Source: Desulfobulbus sp. (GTDB lineage: Bacteria; Desulfobacterota; Desulfobulbia; Desulfobulbales; Desulfobulbaceae). From it: a stretch of 25,316 nucleotides of DNA. Under the pieces are notes generated by a model. The model was not told where the DNA came from. It did not search any database and worked only from the letters and a program-made list of their open reading frames with translations. The stretch covers positions 1-25,316 of the forward strand of contig JAQUEZ010000080.1 of NCBI GenBank assembly GCA_028684915.1. The letters are read 5' to 3'. Both the position numbers and the translations under genes were made by a program. How positions within the stretch are numbered: position 1 is the first letter of the stretch; each line of letters begins with the position of its first letter. Shown in pieces: positions 14,773 through 25,316 of the stretch.

Positions 14773-16893
14773 ATGGCAAATAATTTGTACGTCACCGCAG
14801 CGGAAGAGCGAAGCGGTAAATCGGCGATTATTCTCGGGGTCATGCAAGTGATCCTTAAGGAGATCAGCCGAATTGCCTTTTTTCGCCCTATTATTAACGA
14901 TCATGTCTTTGGCCGGGTCGATCACGATCTCAACTTGGTACTGAAGTACTTCAAACTCGATATCGAGTACAACGACACCCACGCCTACACCCTCAGCCAA
15001 GCCCGCCAGCTGATCACCTCCGGTCAGGAGGAGATCCTCTACGAAAACATCCTCAAAAAATATAAACAGCTCGAAGCAAAGTACGATTTTGTTCTCTGCG
15101 AGGGCACCGATTTCCGCGGGAAAGATCCGGGATTTGAGTTTGATCTCAACGCCAACATCGCCGCCAATCTCGGCGCACCGGTACTGATCGTGGCCTCTGG
15201 CCGGGATAAATCCACTGAGGAGATCTGTACCCATACCGCGATTACCATCGACACCCTTGAAGAAAAGGGACTTGATCTTGCTGGCTGTATCATTAACCGC
15301 GCTCCAGAGACCTTTCTCCGCGATACCGCCTCCAATGCCAAGTGCCGCGAGCAGTTCGGCCGCGATATGCCGCTCTATGTTATCCCGGAGAACAAGGCCC
15401 TCGGCAACCCCACCATTGACGATGTCAAGCGTTGGCTGGGCGCCGAAGTCCTCTACGGAAAACCGAGCATGCTCAACCTGGTCAGCAACTACCTGGTCGC
15501 GGCGATGCAGATCAGCAACTTCCTGGATTATATCAAGGAAGGCAGCCTGATTATTACTCCCGGTGATCGTTCCGACATTATTATCTCCAGTCTCGCCAGC
15601 CGGATTTCTTCGGCTTACCCCAATATCTCCGGTATCCTTATCACCGGCGGTATCGAGGTCAGCACCAGCGTGCAGCGATTGATCCAGGGCTGGACCGGTA
15701 TTCCGGTACCGGTGCTGTTCGTCGACTCCCATACCTATGACACGGTGCAGAGTGTAACCGAGCTCTACGGACGCATTGAGCCTACCGACACCAAACGCAT
15801 CGCCACTGCCCTGGGTTGGTTTTCCAAGTACGTCAATGTGGCTGAACTGACCGCACGGGTGGTCTCCCAACGCTCCACCAAGATTACCCCGCGTATGTTC
15901 GAGTATTCCCTGGTGGAAAAGGCGGCCGCCAACCGGCAGCATATCGTCCTGCCTGAGGGCATGGGGGAGCGCATACTCGGCGCTACAGATATCATCCTTC
16001 GCCGTGGCATTGCCGATATTACTCTGCTGGGCAAGGAAGACGAGATTCGTACCAAGGCCTCAAAACTCAACCTAAACATTGATGGCGTACAGATTCTCGA
16101 TCCCACCACCTCCAGTTGCTACGATGATTTCGTGGCTACTTATTTCGATATCCGCAAACATCGCGGTATCGTTATGGATGTCGCCCGCGACCGCATGTCC
16201 GATCCGACCTACTTCGGTACCATGATGGTCCATAAGGGCATTGCCGATGGTATGGTTTCCGGTTCGATCACCACCACCGCCCAGACTATTCGTCCCTCTT
16301 TTGAGTTTATCAAAACCAAACCCGGCGTCTCGGTGGTCTCTTCGATCTTCATCATGTGCCTTCAGTCCAAGATCCTGGCATTCGGCGACTGCGCCGTTGT
16401 CCCCAACCCCGATGCCCGACAGTTGGCCGAGATTGCGCTCAGCTCGGCTGAAACCGCGCAGATTTTCGGCATTGAGCCCCGTGTGGCCCTGCTCAGTTAC
16501 TCCACCGGCATTTCCGGCTCCGGCCAGGATGTGGAAAAGGTGGTCCAGGCATCCGCCATTGCCAAGGAACTAATGGCCGAACGTGGTCTCAATTTTCCGC
16601 TGGAAGGACCGTTGCAGTATGATGCTGCCTTTGATCCCGAGGTGGCACGATTGAAGATGCCCAACTCGGAAGTCGCTGGCCAGGCAACCGTTTTTGTCTT
16701 CCCGGATCTCAATACCGGAAACAATACCTATAAGGCCGTTCAGCGAGCAGCTAACGCTGTGGCCATGGGCCCGGTTCTGCAAGGGCTCAACAAGCCGGTC
16801 AACGATCTTTCTCGCGGTTGTACCGTACAGGATATCGTCGATACCGTGGCCCTGACCGCTATTCAGGCTCAAACCGCTAAAATGAAAAAATAA
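14773..16893 (+). CDS. pta: Phosphate acetyltransferase, long three-domain form
   Basis: Converts acetyl-CoA and phosphate to acetyl phosphate and CoA, the step before substrate-level ATP formation. The 706 residues match the long enterobacterial form (E. coli Pta is 714), not the short catalytic form of about 330. An N-terminal P-loop BioD-like domain (about 1-220) has TAAEERSGKS at 8-17 and LCEGTDFRG. A DRTGG domain spans about 225-340 (ITPGDRSDIIISS, GILITGG). The catalytic PTA domain spans about 385-700, with VLPEGMGERILGA, GMVSGSITTTAQTIRPSFE, GDCAVVPNPD, SYSTGISGSG and FPDLNTGNNTYKAVQR. AGGAGG at 14758-14763 sets the start. ackA follows after 27 bases, so they form a transcription unit. 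Confidence 0.96.
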   Translation: MANNLYVTAAEERSGKSAIILGVMQVILKEISRIAFFRPIINDHVFGRVDHDLNLVLKYFKLDIEYNDTHAYTLSQARQLITSGQEEILYENILKKYKQLEAKYDFVLCEGTDFRGKDPGFEFDLNANIAANLGAPVLIVASGRDKSTEEICTHTAITIDTLEEKGLDLAGCIINRAPETFLRDTASNAKCREQFGRDMPLYVIPENKALGNPTIDDVKRWLGAEVLYGKPSMLNLVSNYLVAAMQISNFLDYIKEGSLIITPGDRSDIIISSLASRISSAYPNISGILITGGIEVSTSVQRLIQGWTGIPVPVLFVDSHTYDTVQSVTELYGRIEPTDTKRIATALGWFSKYVNVAELTARVVSQRSTKITPRMFEYSLVEKAAANRQHIVLPEGMGERILGATDIILRRGIADITLLGKEDEIRTKASKLNLNIDGVQILDPTTSSCYDDFVATYFDIRKHRGIVMDVARDRMSDPTYFGTMMVHKGIADGMVSGSITTTAQTIRPSFEFIKTKPGVSVVSSIFIMCLQSKILAFGDCAVVPNPDARQLAEIALSSAETAQIFGIEPRVALLSYSTGISGSGQDVEKVVQASAIAKELMAERGLNFPLEGPLQYDAAFDPEVARLKMPNSEVAGQATVFVFPDLNTGNNTYKAVQRAANAVAMGPVLQGLNKPVNDLSRGCTVQDIVDTVALTAIQAQTAKMKK

Positions 16894-16920
16894 TACTCTT
16901 GGTGAACAGGAGAAATGAAT

Positions 16921-18129
16921 ATGAAATTTTTTGTCATTAACTCAGGAAGTTCCTCGATCAAATATCAGGTGATCGAGATGAAAACCGAAACCGTCCTTGC
17001 CACCGGCCTCGTCGAGCGGATCGGTGAAGATATCGGCCGTTTGAAAAACACCTTTCTTCCGGGAACCGCAACCCAGAGTGAGATTGTGATCGAACAGCCC
17101 ATCCCCGATCATGACAGCGGTATGATACTGGTAATCAACCTGCTCACCGACAAAGACAAGGGGATTATCAAGGATGCCTCGGAGATCACCGCCATCGGTC
17201 ACCGTGTTGTTCATGGCGGCGAGGATTTTCATGCTTCGACCCGCATCACCACCAGGGTGATCGAGGCTATTCAACGCAATGTTCCCCTGGCACCGCTGCA
17301 TAACCCGGCCAATCTTGACGGTATCCGCGTGGCCATGGAGCTTTTCCCGGCCGTGTTCCAGGTGGCAGTCTTTGACACTGCCTTCCATCAGACCATGCCG
17401 CCGCATGCCTTTATGTATGCTCTGCCGTACAAACTTTACGAGCAGGATCGGGTGCGCCGGTACGGTTTCCACGGTACCTCTCACCGTTATGTCGCTGGTG
17501 AATGCGCCCGCATGCTGGGCAAACCGCTCCATGAGAGCAACCTGGTCACCGTCCATTTGGGCAACGGTTGTTCCATCACCGCGATTGAAAACGGACTCAG
17601 TATTGATACCTCCCTGGGGATGACCCCGTTGGAAGGGCTGGTCATGGGAACTCGTTGCGGTGACCTTGATCCGGCGATTCATCTGTTTTTGAAACAGAAT
17701 AAGGGCATGGAGTTGGAGGCGATCGATTCAATGCTTAATAAAGAGTCCGGTCTGAAGGGACTCTGCGGCATGAACGATATGCGCGATATCCACCAGGCGA
17801 TTGCCGACGGCGACACCCGGGCGGCGACCGCCCTGGATGTGGCCACCTACCGCAACCGTAAATACATCGGTGCCTACATGGCCGTGCTTGGTCGGGTGGA
17901 TGGTATTGTCTTCACCGCCGGTATCGGAGAAAACGACGATATCGTCCGTGCCAAATCGCTTAAAGGTCTGGAAGTTTTCGGCGTGCGCCTGGACGGGAAA
18001 AAGAACAGCGAACGCTCCAAAGATGCCCGTTGCATCAGCACCCCGGACAGCTCGGTTAAGGTCTTTGTTATCCCCACGAACGAGGAATTGGCCATTGCCC
18101 GCGAGGTTGCCAACGTCCTGCGTGGATAA
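16921..18129 (+). CDS. ackA: Acetate kinase
   Basis: Makes acetate and ATP from acetyl phosphate and ADP, completing incomplete lactate oxidation. The 402 residues match the family (about 400). Catalytic residues are all in place: N7 (NSGSSSIKYQ), R95 (GHRVVHGG), D152 (DTAFHQTMP), HLGNGCSI of the phosphate loop, R245 (GTRCGDLDP), FTAGIGEND, and E388 (PTNEELAIA). The ATG at 16921 is chosen over the one at 16915 because AGGAGA at 16908-16913 is then seven bases away instead of one. It directly follows pta and ends before a long terminator hairpin. Confidence 0.97.
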   Translation: MKFFVINSGSSSIKYQVIEMKTETVLATGLVERIGEDIGRLKNTFLPGTATQSEIVIEQPIPDHDSGMILVINLLTDKDKGIIKDASEITAIGHRVVHGGEDFHASTRITTRVIEAIQRNVPLAPLHNPANLDGIRVAMELFPAVFQVAVFDTAFHQTMPPHAFMYALPYKLYEQDRVRRYGFHGTSHRYVAGECARMLGKPLHESNLVTVHLGNGCSITAIENGLSIDTSLGMTPLEGLVMGTRCGDLDPAIHLFLKQNKGMELEAIDSMLNKESGLKGLCGMNDMRDIHQAIADGDTRAATALDVATYRNRKYIGAYMAVLGRVDGIVFTAGIGENDDIVRAKSLKGLEVFGVRLDGKKNSERSKDARCISTPDSSVKVFVIPTNEELAIAREVANVLRG

Positions 18130-18144
18130 TATTGTTAGTGTTTT

Positions 18145-18199
18145 CAAATAAAAAAAGTCCCTTCTCTGGTGATTCCAGGGAAGGGACTTTTTTTATTTG
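18145..18199 (+). terminator. Strong intrinsic terminator after ackA
   Basis: A long inverted repeat: CAAATAAAAAAAGTCCCTT (18145-18163) pairs with 18181-18199, and an inner CTCTGG pairs with CCAGGG with one G-T pair, around a 5-base loop. A run of seven Ts closes the 3' arm. The A-run on the 5' side makes it potentially active on both strands, insulating pta-ackA from the oppositely transcribed gene to the right. Confidence 0.93.
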
Positions 18200-18411
18200 A
18201 TTGCTACATGAAACGTTTTATTGGGTCAGCGAATTCCCGCAGAGGGGGATGATATAAAAGCCCGGATGTTCATTCGGTGAAAGAAAGCGCCTTAGTCCGA
18301 AACCGGGAGAAGGGCCTCCCCGGTTTTGGGCCTCGTTGTACGGGGCAGCTTTAACGACGCGGCGACCTTTTCTTTTGATTCTTTTCTGTTCTAATTTTGG
18401 GTCGATTTTGT

Positions 18412-20205
18412 TTAATACACTTTTGTCCCTGCATTGGCGATAATCCCTTGCATTTCTGGGGTTAATTGTATGACGAGCTCAGCATTGATCGAGTGGGATG
18501 TAGCATCGTCAATGGGAACGGCCGCTGTTATTCGTGCAGTGGCGATTGCATTTCCTCGAGATGTAGCTGCAGGCGAATTTGCTGCAACAGCGGGGTCAAC
18601 GTTGGTTGTGATGATTGAAAGGGTGTTGTTGTTATTGCGATAAATCTTGAATGTACGGAATTGCTGTGGAAAATCCCGAAGTGATGAAGTTTCAACCACC
18701 CAGAAGCTACGTGTTGGATCTTTAGGATGAATTTGAGGCGTAACAGTGTTCATATGGCGGTGTCCAGAAATCCACATGATGAGGTTCGGATATTGGTGGA
18801 GAACGGCAAGTAATTTTTTGTCATCAACGACAGAGGTGGCACCCTCAACGGGCGCAGGGATGAACAAGGGCATAAATGGCAGCGTTGGCGCTACCTGAGT
18901 TGGGTCGGTGACAAGATTTTCATATACGTTAAAGGGAATATGCGCCGCGATGATCATGAGTTGGTTGTTGTCCTGACCAGCCTGAAGCTCTTTTTTTAGC
19001 CAGTCTAGCCGGATCTGGTCGAGACTGCCAGCGGCATAGTTTGGTTGATCAGACCCTTTGCAGGTGTCATCCAACACAATTATCTTGATGGGTATATTCA
19101 CCTTGGGCATAAAACTATAACAGGCAAAGTCGCTTCCCATGTTTGGGTCTACTAGGTTAAAACCGTGACCGACCGGGGTGGATGTTGTGGTGAAGAATTC
19201 GTTTATCCAGTTTTGACTTGAAAGTGAACGGCGATTCGGGTCGGCCACAATTGTGGGGGGGATGGGGAAGTTCTCTTCAGGTCCAGACAGGATAACAGCC
19301 CCTAATGGATCGGAGCCATCAATCACGCCTGAATAGAAACCGTGATGGGCTATGCTCTCACAGGGCGAATCCGAATTATCCGAGGTTTGTATGGCATTAG
19401 AAACATGAGCCGCCTGGATCGTTTCGTCTTCATAACAGGAACCCATCCAGAATTGATCGTGATTGCCTAAAACTTGGTACCATGGGATTGATTTATCGAG
19501 GCCAAATGACTGATATTGTTTTTGGTAATCGATTGAATTTGCTCCGATATTGGCACCAGAGCTTGGGGCGATAACCGCGCCGTCAAGCACGTCGATATAC
19601 CATCTCAGTTCGTTATATTGAGTGTTATTGCAAGCATCACCAAGGGAAATCCCGAAATCAAACGGTGATTTTTTATGCAGAGAGTTGATCGTCTGGACGG
19701 CAGCGTCAAGGACGTGGGTTGTAGCGAGCACTACCGGTGAATAGGCAGACGAATTGCAAGTTGGGCCGTACGGCTTGCTCCATTCGTAATAGAGTGGTTG
19801 AGCCGGGGATTCTTTGTCAGAAATATGAATGTCGGTAATGGTGAAAAATGACAGCAGGTGCGCAGCGTTAGGTGAATTGTCATAGTCAGGAGCTATAGTA
19901 TTCCATACTGTACATGGTATACCTGGCCCTACTGTCCACGAGCTGTAATTATATTTAGAATATAGTGCGAGATCTTTTGGTGCGATCTGTGGGGCGCTTG
20001 CAGATACAGGAACTGGAAGAATTTGGTGCTCTGCGGTTGTATAGACATCGTTTGAGATCGGCCATCTTTTTGTGCGTGTTAGCAGGAAAAGGGGGCCGGG
20101 TAAGCTAACCGAGGCGAAAGACATATATGAAGCTGTTCCAGCAAAATATTTCATAAATTCTCGCCGTGTTAAACCGCTCTTCTGGTTTGGGGCGTCATTA
20201 ACCAT
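18412..20205 (-). CDS. Tat-exported calcineurin-like metallophosphoesterase
   Basis: Predicted periplasmic two-metal phosphoesterase of 597 residues. A twin-arginine signal is at the N-terminus (T13-R14-R15-E-F-M-K, then a mild hydrophobic stretch ending near SLPGP). The five metallophosphoesterase blocks are in order but widely spaced: D125-I-H127, G-D190 (SLGDACNN), G-N248-H249-D250, H422 (AAHIPF), and GH482-R-H484. Long inserts between blocks and the Tat signal resemble a small family of exported metallophosphoesterases rather than a nuclease or cAMP phosphodiesterase. The start at 20205 is set by AAGGAG six bases upstream; an in-frame start at 20232 is less likely. Base composition is more AT-rich than the lactate genes. 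The small secreted protein gene lies upstream on the same strand, 224 bases away. The substrate is unknown. Confidence 0.85.
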   Translation of the reverse strand: MVNDAPNQKSGLTRREFMKYFAGTASYMSFASVSLPGPLFLLTRTKRWPISNDVYTTAEHQILPVPVSASAPQIAPKDLALYSKYNYSSWTVGPGIPCTVWNTIAPDYDNSPNAAHLLSFFTITDIHISDKESPAQPLYYEWSKPYGPTCNSSAYSPVVLATTHVLDAAVQTINSLHKKSPFDFGISLGDACNNTQYNELRWYIDVLDGAVIAPSSGANIGANSIDYQKQYQSFGLDKSIPWYQVLGNHDQFWMGSCYEDETIQAAHVSNAIQTSDNSDSPCESIAHHGFYSGVIDGSDPLGAVILSGPEENFPIPPTIVADPNRRSLSSQNWINEFFTTTSTPVGHGFNLVDPNMGSDFACYSFMPKVNIPIKIIVLDDTCKGSDQPNYAAGSLDQIRLDWLKKELQAGQDNNQLMIIAAHIPFNVYENLVTDPTQVAPTLPFMPLFIPAPVEGATSVVDDKKLLAVLHQYPNLIMWISGHRHMNTVTPQIHPKDPTRSFWVVETSSLRDFPQQFRTFKIYRNNNNTLSIITTNVDPAVAANSPAATSRGNAIATARITAAVPIDDATSHSINAELVIQLTPEMQGIIANAGTKVY

Positions 20206-20429
20206 ACTCTTCTCCTTGGGTAAATCTAACACGAGTCGCCAATCATTGAAGCTTCAGCTAGCTTGACTAAATTTGTTAAAATTCAGTCTTGGTAACTTGG
20301 CATCCTTATTTCGAAGAATTATTAACAATAAAATGCAGTGAATTATTCCTGCGTTGCTATTTTACAACGTGTCTGCAATAAAAATTATTTGTCGCTTGAA
20401 AAATACCGTGTTTAAAAAAGGAAGATAAA
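20206..20429. other. AT-rich gap between the small secreted protein and metallophosphoesterase genes
   Basis: 224 AT-rich bases with a 5-bp CGTTG/CAACG stem (20352-20356 with 20365-20369) and two restriction-like palindromes (GAAGCTTC, AGCTAGCT) near 20248-20262. No convincing terminator or promoter could be fixed, so it is open whether the two minus-strand genes share a transcript. Confidence 0.4.
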
Positions 20430-20813
20430 TTATTGGGGTGCTTGAGTGACCCCGATACTCTTAATTATGGATTCCTTTGTTGCAGTACCTGAAATATTGA
20501 CCCTGATTTTAGTCTTGTTGCTCAGAGCGGTTAGAGCAATTGCTAACCCTTGGTCGCCTAGTGATTTATCAAGATAAAATCCTCTGACAGTGCCGCTCGC
20601 CCAATTAGTCCCAGGTATTGTCGAACCAGTAGTATTTTTAAGCTGTACAAAGATTCCTGAGTTATTAGAATCATTAGCTTTAGGAATCATTATTGCTGAT
20701 TCAATCTTAACACGACAGATGACATTCGCATGAGATGTTCCAAGATCTGTAAAAAAAGATAAACAGACCAGGCAGAATGCAAAAAAAGATGAATTCTTAA
20801 TAAGTTTAACCAT
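20430..20813 (-). CDS. Small secreted protein of unknown function
   Basis: Not recognised. The 127 residues start with a clear Sec signal (MVKLIKNSSFFAFCLVCLSF, likely cleaved after TSHA), leaving about 98 residues of mature protein. This is polar and beta-rich by appearance (VICRVKIESAIMI, SGIFVQLKN, TVRGFYLD, KTKIRVNISGTA) with a single cysteine near its N-terminus. That one cysteine is not in a lipobox, so it is probably not a lipoprotein. AAGGAG eight bases before the ATG at 20813 fixes the start; the longer in-frame frame to 20903 has no such site. Codon use is strongly AT-rich, unlike the neighbours on both sides. It precedes the metallophosphoesterase on the same strand; whether they act together is unknown. 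Confidence 0.7.
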   Translation of the reverse strand: MVKLIKNSSFFAFCLVCLSFFTDLGTSHANVICRVKIESAIMIPKANDSNNSGIFVQLKNTTGSTIPGTNWASGTVRGFYLDKSLGDQGLAIALTALSNKTKIRVNISGTATKESIIKSIGVTQAPQ

Positions 20814-21005
20814 GATGAGTGCTCCTTTAAAATTAAATTGTGAGGTCAAAAGCAAGACTTGGCGCGTCAACCTTTTCGAATTGATGCGAAGACCAGATGA
20901 CAAACGTCCAAGTATTTCTATTGTACCCTTTCCCCAACATTGGTCAAAAAATTAGCAAAAAAAAGATGTGAAACCATGATGGGGGCGCAGATGTTTTGTG
21001 CCAGT

Positions 21006-22439
<1,434 letters not shown>

Positions 22440-25316
22440 TTATTCGCCCCGCTCCTGGAGCCGGTCGAGCAGGCTGGAGAGGTCCGCAGCTTTGGGTTTG
22501 ACCAGCCAGAATTTGCCGATGAAGTCAGCAAATTCATCGAGAATGTGCCAGCCCCAGTCGCTGTTGGTTTCGCGGCAGAACTCCTCGATCACCTGGTGGA
22601 GGTGGTTTCGGTACTCTTCCATGTAGCCGGAATGGACACGTTGAATCTCGACGAGTTCATGGTTGTAGCGGTCGACAAAAAAATTCTCCTGATCAAGTAC
22701 ATAGGCAAAGCCGCCGGTCATACCCGCACCGAAATTGGTGCCAGTGGGGCCGAGTACGGTGACCAGGCCGCCGGTCATGTATTCGCAGCCGTGGTCGCCC
22801 ACACCTTCCACCACAGCATAGGCGCCGGAGTTGCGCACTGCAAAGCGTTCACCGGCGCGGCCAGAGGCATAGAGACGGCCACCGGTGGCCCCGTAGAGAC
22901 AGGTGTTGCCCATGATGCTCGTGAGTTGGCTTTCAAAGGTGGAGCGGTGCGGGGGACGGATCACGATTTTGCCCCCGGCCATGCCCTTGCCCACATAGTC
23001 GTTGGCATCGCCGCTGAGATACATCTCTAGGCCGCCCACGTTCCAGGCGCCGAAACTCTGACCGCCGATGCCGGTGAGTTTGAGTTTGATCGGCTTGTCG
23101 GCCATGCCTTGGTTACCCCAGCGTTTGGCGATCTCGCCGCTGAGGCGGGCACCGATCGAGCGGTCGCAGTTACCCACCGTATAGGCAAAAGTACCACCGG
23201 CCTTGGATTCGATTGCGGGCAGGATATCGCGGACCATCTGTTCGGCCATCGGTCCACGATCAAAGGGCTGGTTGCGGGTGATGGCGCAGTGGCGCGGTTT
23301 TTGGGCCAGTTGCTCGTCGGTATGTAACAGTGGGCTCAGATCAAGGCGTTGCTGTCTGCTGGTGATTCCGGCAAGCGGCATCAGCAGATCAACCCGGCCA
23401 ACCAATTCTTCCAGACTGCGCACGCCGAGCTTGGCCATCCATTCCCGGGTTTCTTCGGCCAGGAATTGAAAGAAGTTGACTACCTTTTGTACTGTTCCTT
23501 GGTAATGGTCGCGGCGCAGATCTTCGCGCTGGGTAGCCACGCCGGTGGCGCAGTTGTTGAGATGGCAAATGCGCAGGTACTTGCAGCCCAGGCTGACCAT
23601 CGGTGCCGTACCGAAACCGAAGCTCTCGGCTCCAAGAATGGCTGCCTTGACCACATCGAGCCCGGTCTTGAGGCCGCCGTCGGTCTGTAGGCGGATCTTG
23701 TCGCGCAGGTCATTGGCTTGCAGGGTTTGGTGTACCTCGGCCAGGCCCAACTCCCAGGGTGAGCCCGCGTGGCGGATCGAGGAGATCGGGCTGGCAGCGG
23801 TGCCGCCGTCATAGCCGGAAACCGTGATCAGGTCTGCATAGGCCTTGGCCACACCGGCGGCAATGGTGCCGATGCCGGGACGGGAGACCAGCTTGACCGA
23901 AACCAGGGCCTGCGGATTGACCTGCTTGAGATCAAAGATGAGCTGGGCCAGATCCTCGATGGAGTAGATGTCGTGGTGCGGCGGCGGTGAGATCAGGGTG
24001 ACGCCGGGTACGCTGTAACGCAGGCGGGCGATCAGCTCGTTGACCTTGCTACCGGGCAGCTGGCCGCCCTCTCCGGGCTTGGCCCCCTGGGCGATCTTGA
24101 TCTGTAACACCTCGGCGTTGACCAGGTAATGCGGGGTAACGCCGAAGCGGCCCGAGGCAATCTGTTTGATCTTCGAGACCTTGTTGGTGCCGAAACGGGC
24201 TGGATCCTCACCGCCTTCCCCGCTGTTGGAACGACCACCAAGGCTGTTCATCGCCTCGGCCAGTGCCTCATGGGCCTCGGGCGAAAGCGCACCAAGCGAC
24301 ATCGCCGCAGTATCGAAACGGCGGATAATGCTCTCGACTGGCTCGACCTGATCCAAGGGGATGGGGTTAAGGTCCGGGCGCAGGCTCAGCAGATCTCGTA
24401 ATGTGGCAGGATCACGGTGATTAATCGTATCGGCCAGCGTTTGCCATTTGGCTCGTTCTCCGCTGTTGACCGCTGCCTGCAGGCCCATGATCACATCCGG
24501 GTTGTAGGCGTGATATTCCTGGCCGTAGATGAATTTCAAGAGCCCGCCGGGTCGGATCGGTTGCTGGGCTTTGGTCGCTTCCCGGGCCAGCACCTTTTGG
24601 TCGGCCTCGAGCTCGGCAAAACCAGCCCCCTGGATACGACTCGGGGTACCGGGAAAGCAGAGGTCGACCACGGACTCGTTGAGTCCCACAATCTCAAACA
24701 ACTGGGCTCCACGGTAGGAGGCCACGGTGGAAATGCCCATTTTGGAGAGTATCTTCAATAGCCCCTTCTTGATGCCCTTGCGGTAGTTCTTCACCGCCTG
24801 GTCCGGGGCAAGGGTCATCTCGCCGTTGCGGCAGAGATCGCCGATTACTGCATAGCTGAGGTAGGGGTAGACGGCCGTGGCTCCAAAACCAATCAGACAG
24901 GCGATCTGATGGGAGTCGCGGGCCGTGGCCGTCGCCACGATCAGGTTGGCGTTGCAGCGCAGGCCCGCCTGGGAGAGGTGGTGATGGACTGCACCGGTGG
25001 CCAGCAGGGCATGGATCGGTAACAGCGGCGATTGGCAGTCCTGGTCAGTGAGCAGCAGCAGAACGCAGCCGGAGCGGACTGCCTCCGCTGCTTGGTTGCA
25101 GAGCTGTTCAATCGCCTGGCGCAGGCTCTGGCGGGCCGGATCGTAGCCCAGGGACAGGCGGCAGAGCCGGTACCCCCAGCGATCCAGGTGAACCAGGGCG
25201 CGGAATTTGATGGTCGAGAGAACCGGCGAGGTGAGAATAACCCGGTTGGCATGCTGTTCGGTCTCCTCGAAGATCGACTGCTGTTCCGGGCCGATGGTGG
25301 TCTCCAGCGACATCAC
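22440..25316 (-). CDS. gltB: Glutamate synthase large subunit, C-terminal part (runs off the window)
   Basis: The C-terminal 958 or so residues of ferredoxin/NADPH glutamate synthase alpha chain; E. coli GltB is about 1490, so the N-terminal class II glutaminase (with its catalytic Cys) lies beyond the right edge. The end of the central domain is present ([34 protein letters not shown]). The FMN synthase domain has [43 protein letters not shown] and [10 protein letters not shown]. The 3Fe-4S motif is [12 protein letters not shown] followed by ATGVATQ. The C-terminal GXGXG beta-helix domain has [17 protein letters not shown] and [14 protein letters not shown]. The frame is open to the edge; a start codon near 25313 is not the true start. 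gltD follows 18 bases downstream. Confidence 0.96.
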   Translation of the reverse strand: MMSLETTIGPEQQSIFEETEQHANRVILTSPVLSTIKFRALVHLDRWGYRLCRLSLGYDPARQSLRQAIEQLCNQAAEAVRSGCVLLLLTDQDCQSPLLPIHALLATGAVHHHLSQAGLRCNANLIVATATARDSHQIACLIGFGATAVYPYLSYAVIGDLCRNGEMTLAPDQAVKNYRKGIKKGLLKILSKMGISTVASYRGAQLFEIVGLNESVVDLCFPGTPSRIQGAGFAELEADQKVLAREATKAQQPIRPGGLLKFIYGQEYHAYNPDVIMGLQAAVNSGERAKWQTLADTINHRDPATLRDLLSLRPDLNPIPLDQVEPVESIIRRFDTAAMSLGALSPEAHEALAEAMNSLGGRSNSGEGGEDPARFGTNKVSKIKQIASGRFGVTPHYLVNAEVLQIKIAQGAKPGEGGQLPGSKVNELIARLRYSVPGVTLISPPPHHDIYSIEDLAQLIFDLKQVNPQALVSVKLVSRPGIGTIAAGVAKAYADLITVSGYDGGTAASPISSIRHAGSPWELGLAEVHQTLQANDLRDKIRLQTDGGLKTGLDVVKAAILGAESFGFGTAPMVSLGCKYLRICHLNNCATGVATQREDLRRDHYQGTVQKVVNFFQFLAEETREWMAKLGVRSLEELVGRVDLLMPLAGITSRQQRLDLSPLLHTDEQLAQKPRHCAITRNQPFDRGPMAEQMVRDILPAIESKAGGTFAYTVGNCDRSIGARLSGEIAKRWGNQGMADKPIKLKLTGIGGQSFGAWNVGGLEMYLSGDANDYVGKGMAGGKIVIRPPHRSTFESQLTSIMGNTCLYGATGGRLYASGRAGERFAVRNSGAYAVVEGVGDHGCEYMTGGLVTVLGPTGTNFGAGMTGGFAYVLDQENFFVDRYNHELVEIQRVHSGYMEEYRNHLHQVIEEFCRETNSDWGWHILDEFADFIGKFWLVKPKAADLSSLLDRLQERGE

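Noticed and set aside
14647..15942. 431-codon minus-strand frame across the pta start
   Set aside because: Antisense to the N-terminal half of pta; glycine/aspartate-rich with no domain. It also spans the pta leader hairpin.
16942..17682. 246-codon minus-strand frame inside ackA
   Set aside because: Antisense to acetate kinase catalytic motifs and without any recognisable domain.
18250..18411. Possible riboswitch or terminator around the AAACCGGG/CCCGGTTT stem near 18299-18325
   Set aside because: The stem is real but lacks a T run on the minus strand, and the conserved bases of c-di-GMP or other common riboswitches were not found.

Overview
The window reads as chromosomal DNA of a strictly anaerobic, lactate-oxidising bacterium, most likely a sulfate reducer of the Desulfobacterota (Desulfobulbales or a Desulfovibrio-like lineage). 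This is inferred from gene content: a lactate permease, a GlcD/GlcF-type D-lactate dehydrogenase, a LutC plus fused LutB-LutA L-lactate dehydrogenase, phosphate acetyltransferase and acetate kinase sit side by side, as in the organic-acid oxidation region of Desulfovibrio vulgaris. No 16S or other taxonomic marker is present, so the lineage is tentative.

Layout, left to right. (1) 99-3063, plus strand: class I fumarase, a LOG-family nucleotide phosphoribohydrolase and a small nitroreductase. (2) 3064-5274: a long non-coding gap, then a secreted protein with a PKD domain, three tandem H-type-lectin-like repeats and related beta-domains at both ends. (3) 5437-5471: a strong hairpin terminator between convergent genes. 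(4) 5502-11411, minus strand, read right to left: lctP, a FadR/LldR-type GntR regulator, glcD-like and glcF-like genes. (5) 11412-11863: a divergent control region. (6) 11864-14553, plus strand: lutC-like and lutB-lutA fusion genes, overlapping by one base. (7) 14773-18129, plus strand: pta and ackA, closed by a long hairpin terminator. (8) 18412-20813, minus strand: a Tat-exported metallophosphoesterase and a small secreted protein, in visibly more AT-rich DNA. (9) 21006-25316, minus strand: glutamate synthase small subunit (gltD) and the C-terminal two thirds of the large subunit (gltB), which runs off the right edge.

How it fits together: LctP imports lactate. GlcD/GlcF and LutC/LutBA can oxidise D- and L-lactate to pyruvate. 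After conversion of pyruvate to acetyl-CoA by an enzyme not encoded here, Pta and AckA make acetate and ATP. The most notable regulatory observation is a 17-bp palindromic motif with a TGGT-nnn-ACCA core (the type bound by FadR-family regulators such as PdhR, LldR and LutR) at three promoters: glcD (8303-8319), lctP (11638-11654) and lutC (11748-11764). The regulator gene lies inside the cluster. The glcD and lctP promoters share nearly the same promoter/operator arrangement. No comparable site was seen before pta.

No CRISPR array, rRNA, tRNA, transposase or integrase was recognised. The candidates for something less described are the PKD/lectin-repeat protein, the small secreted protein beside the metallophosphoesterase, and the arrangement of operators across the lactate cluster.
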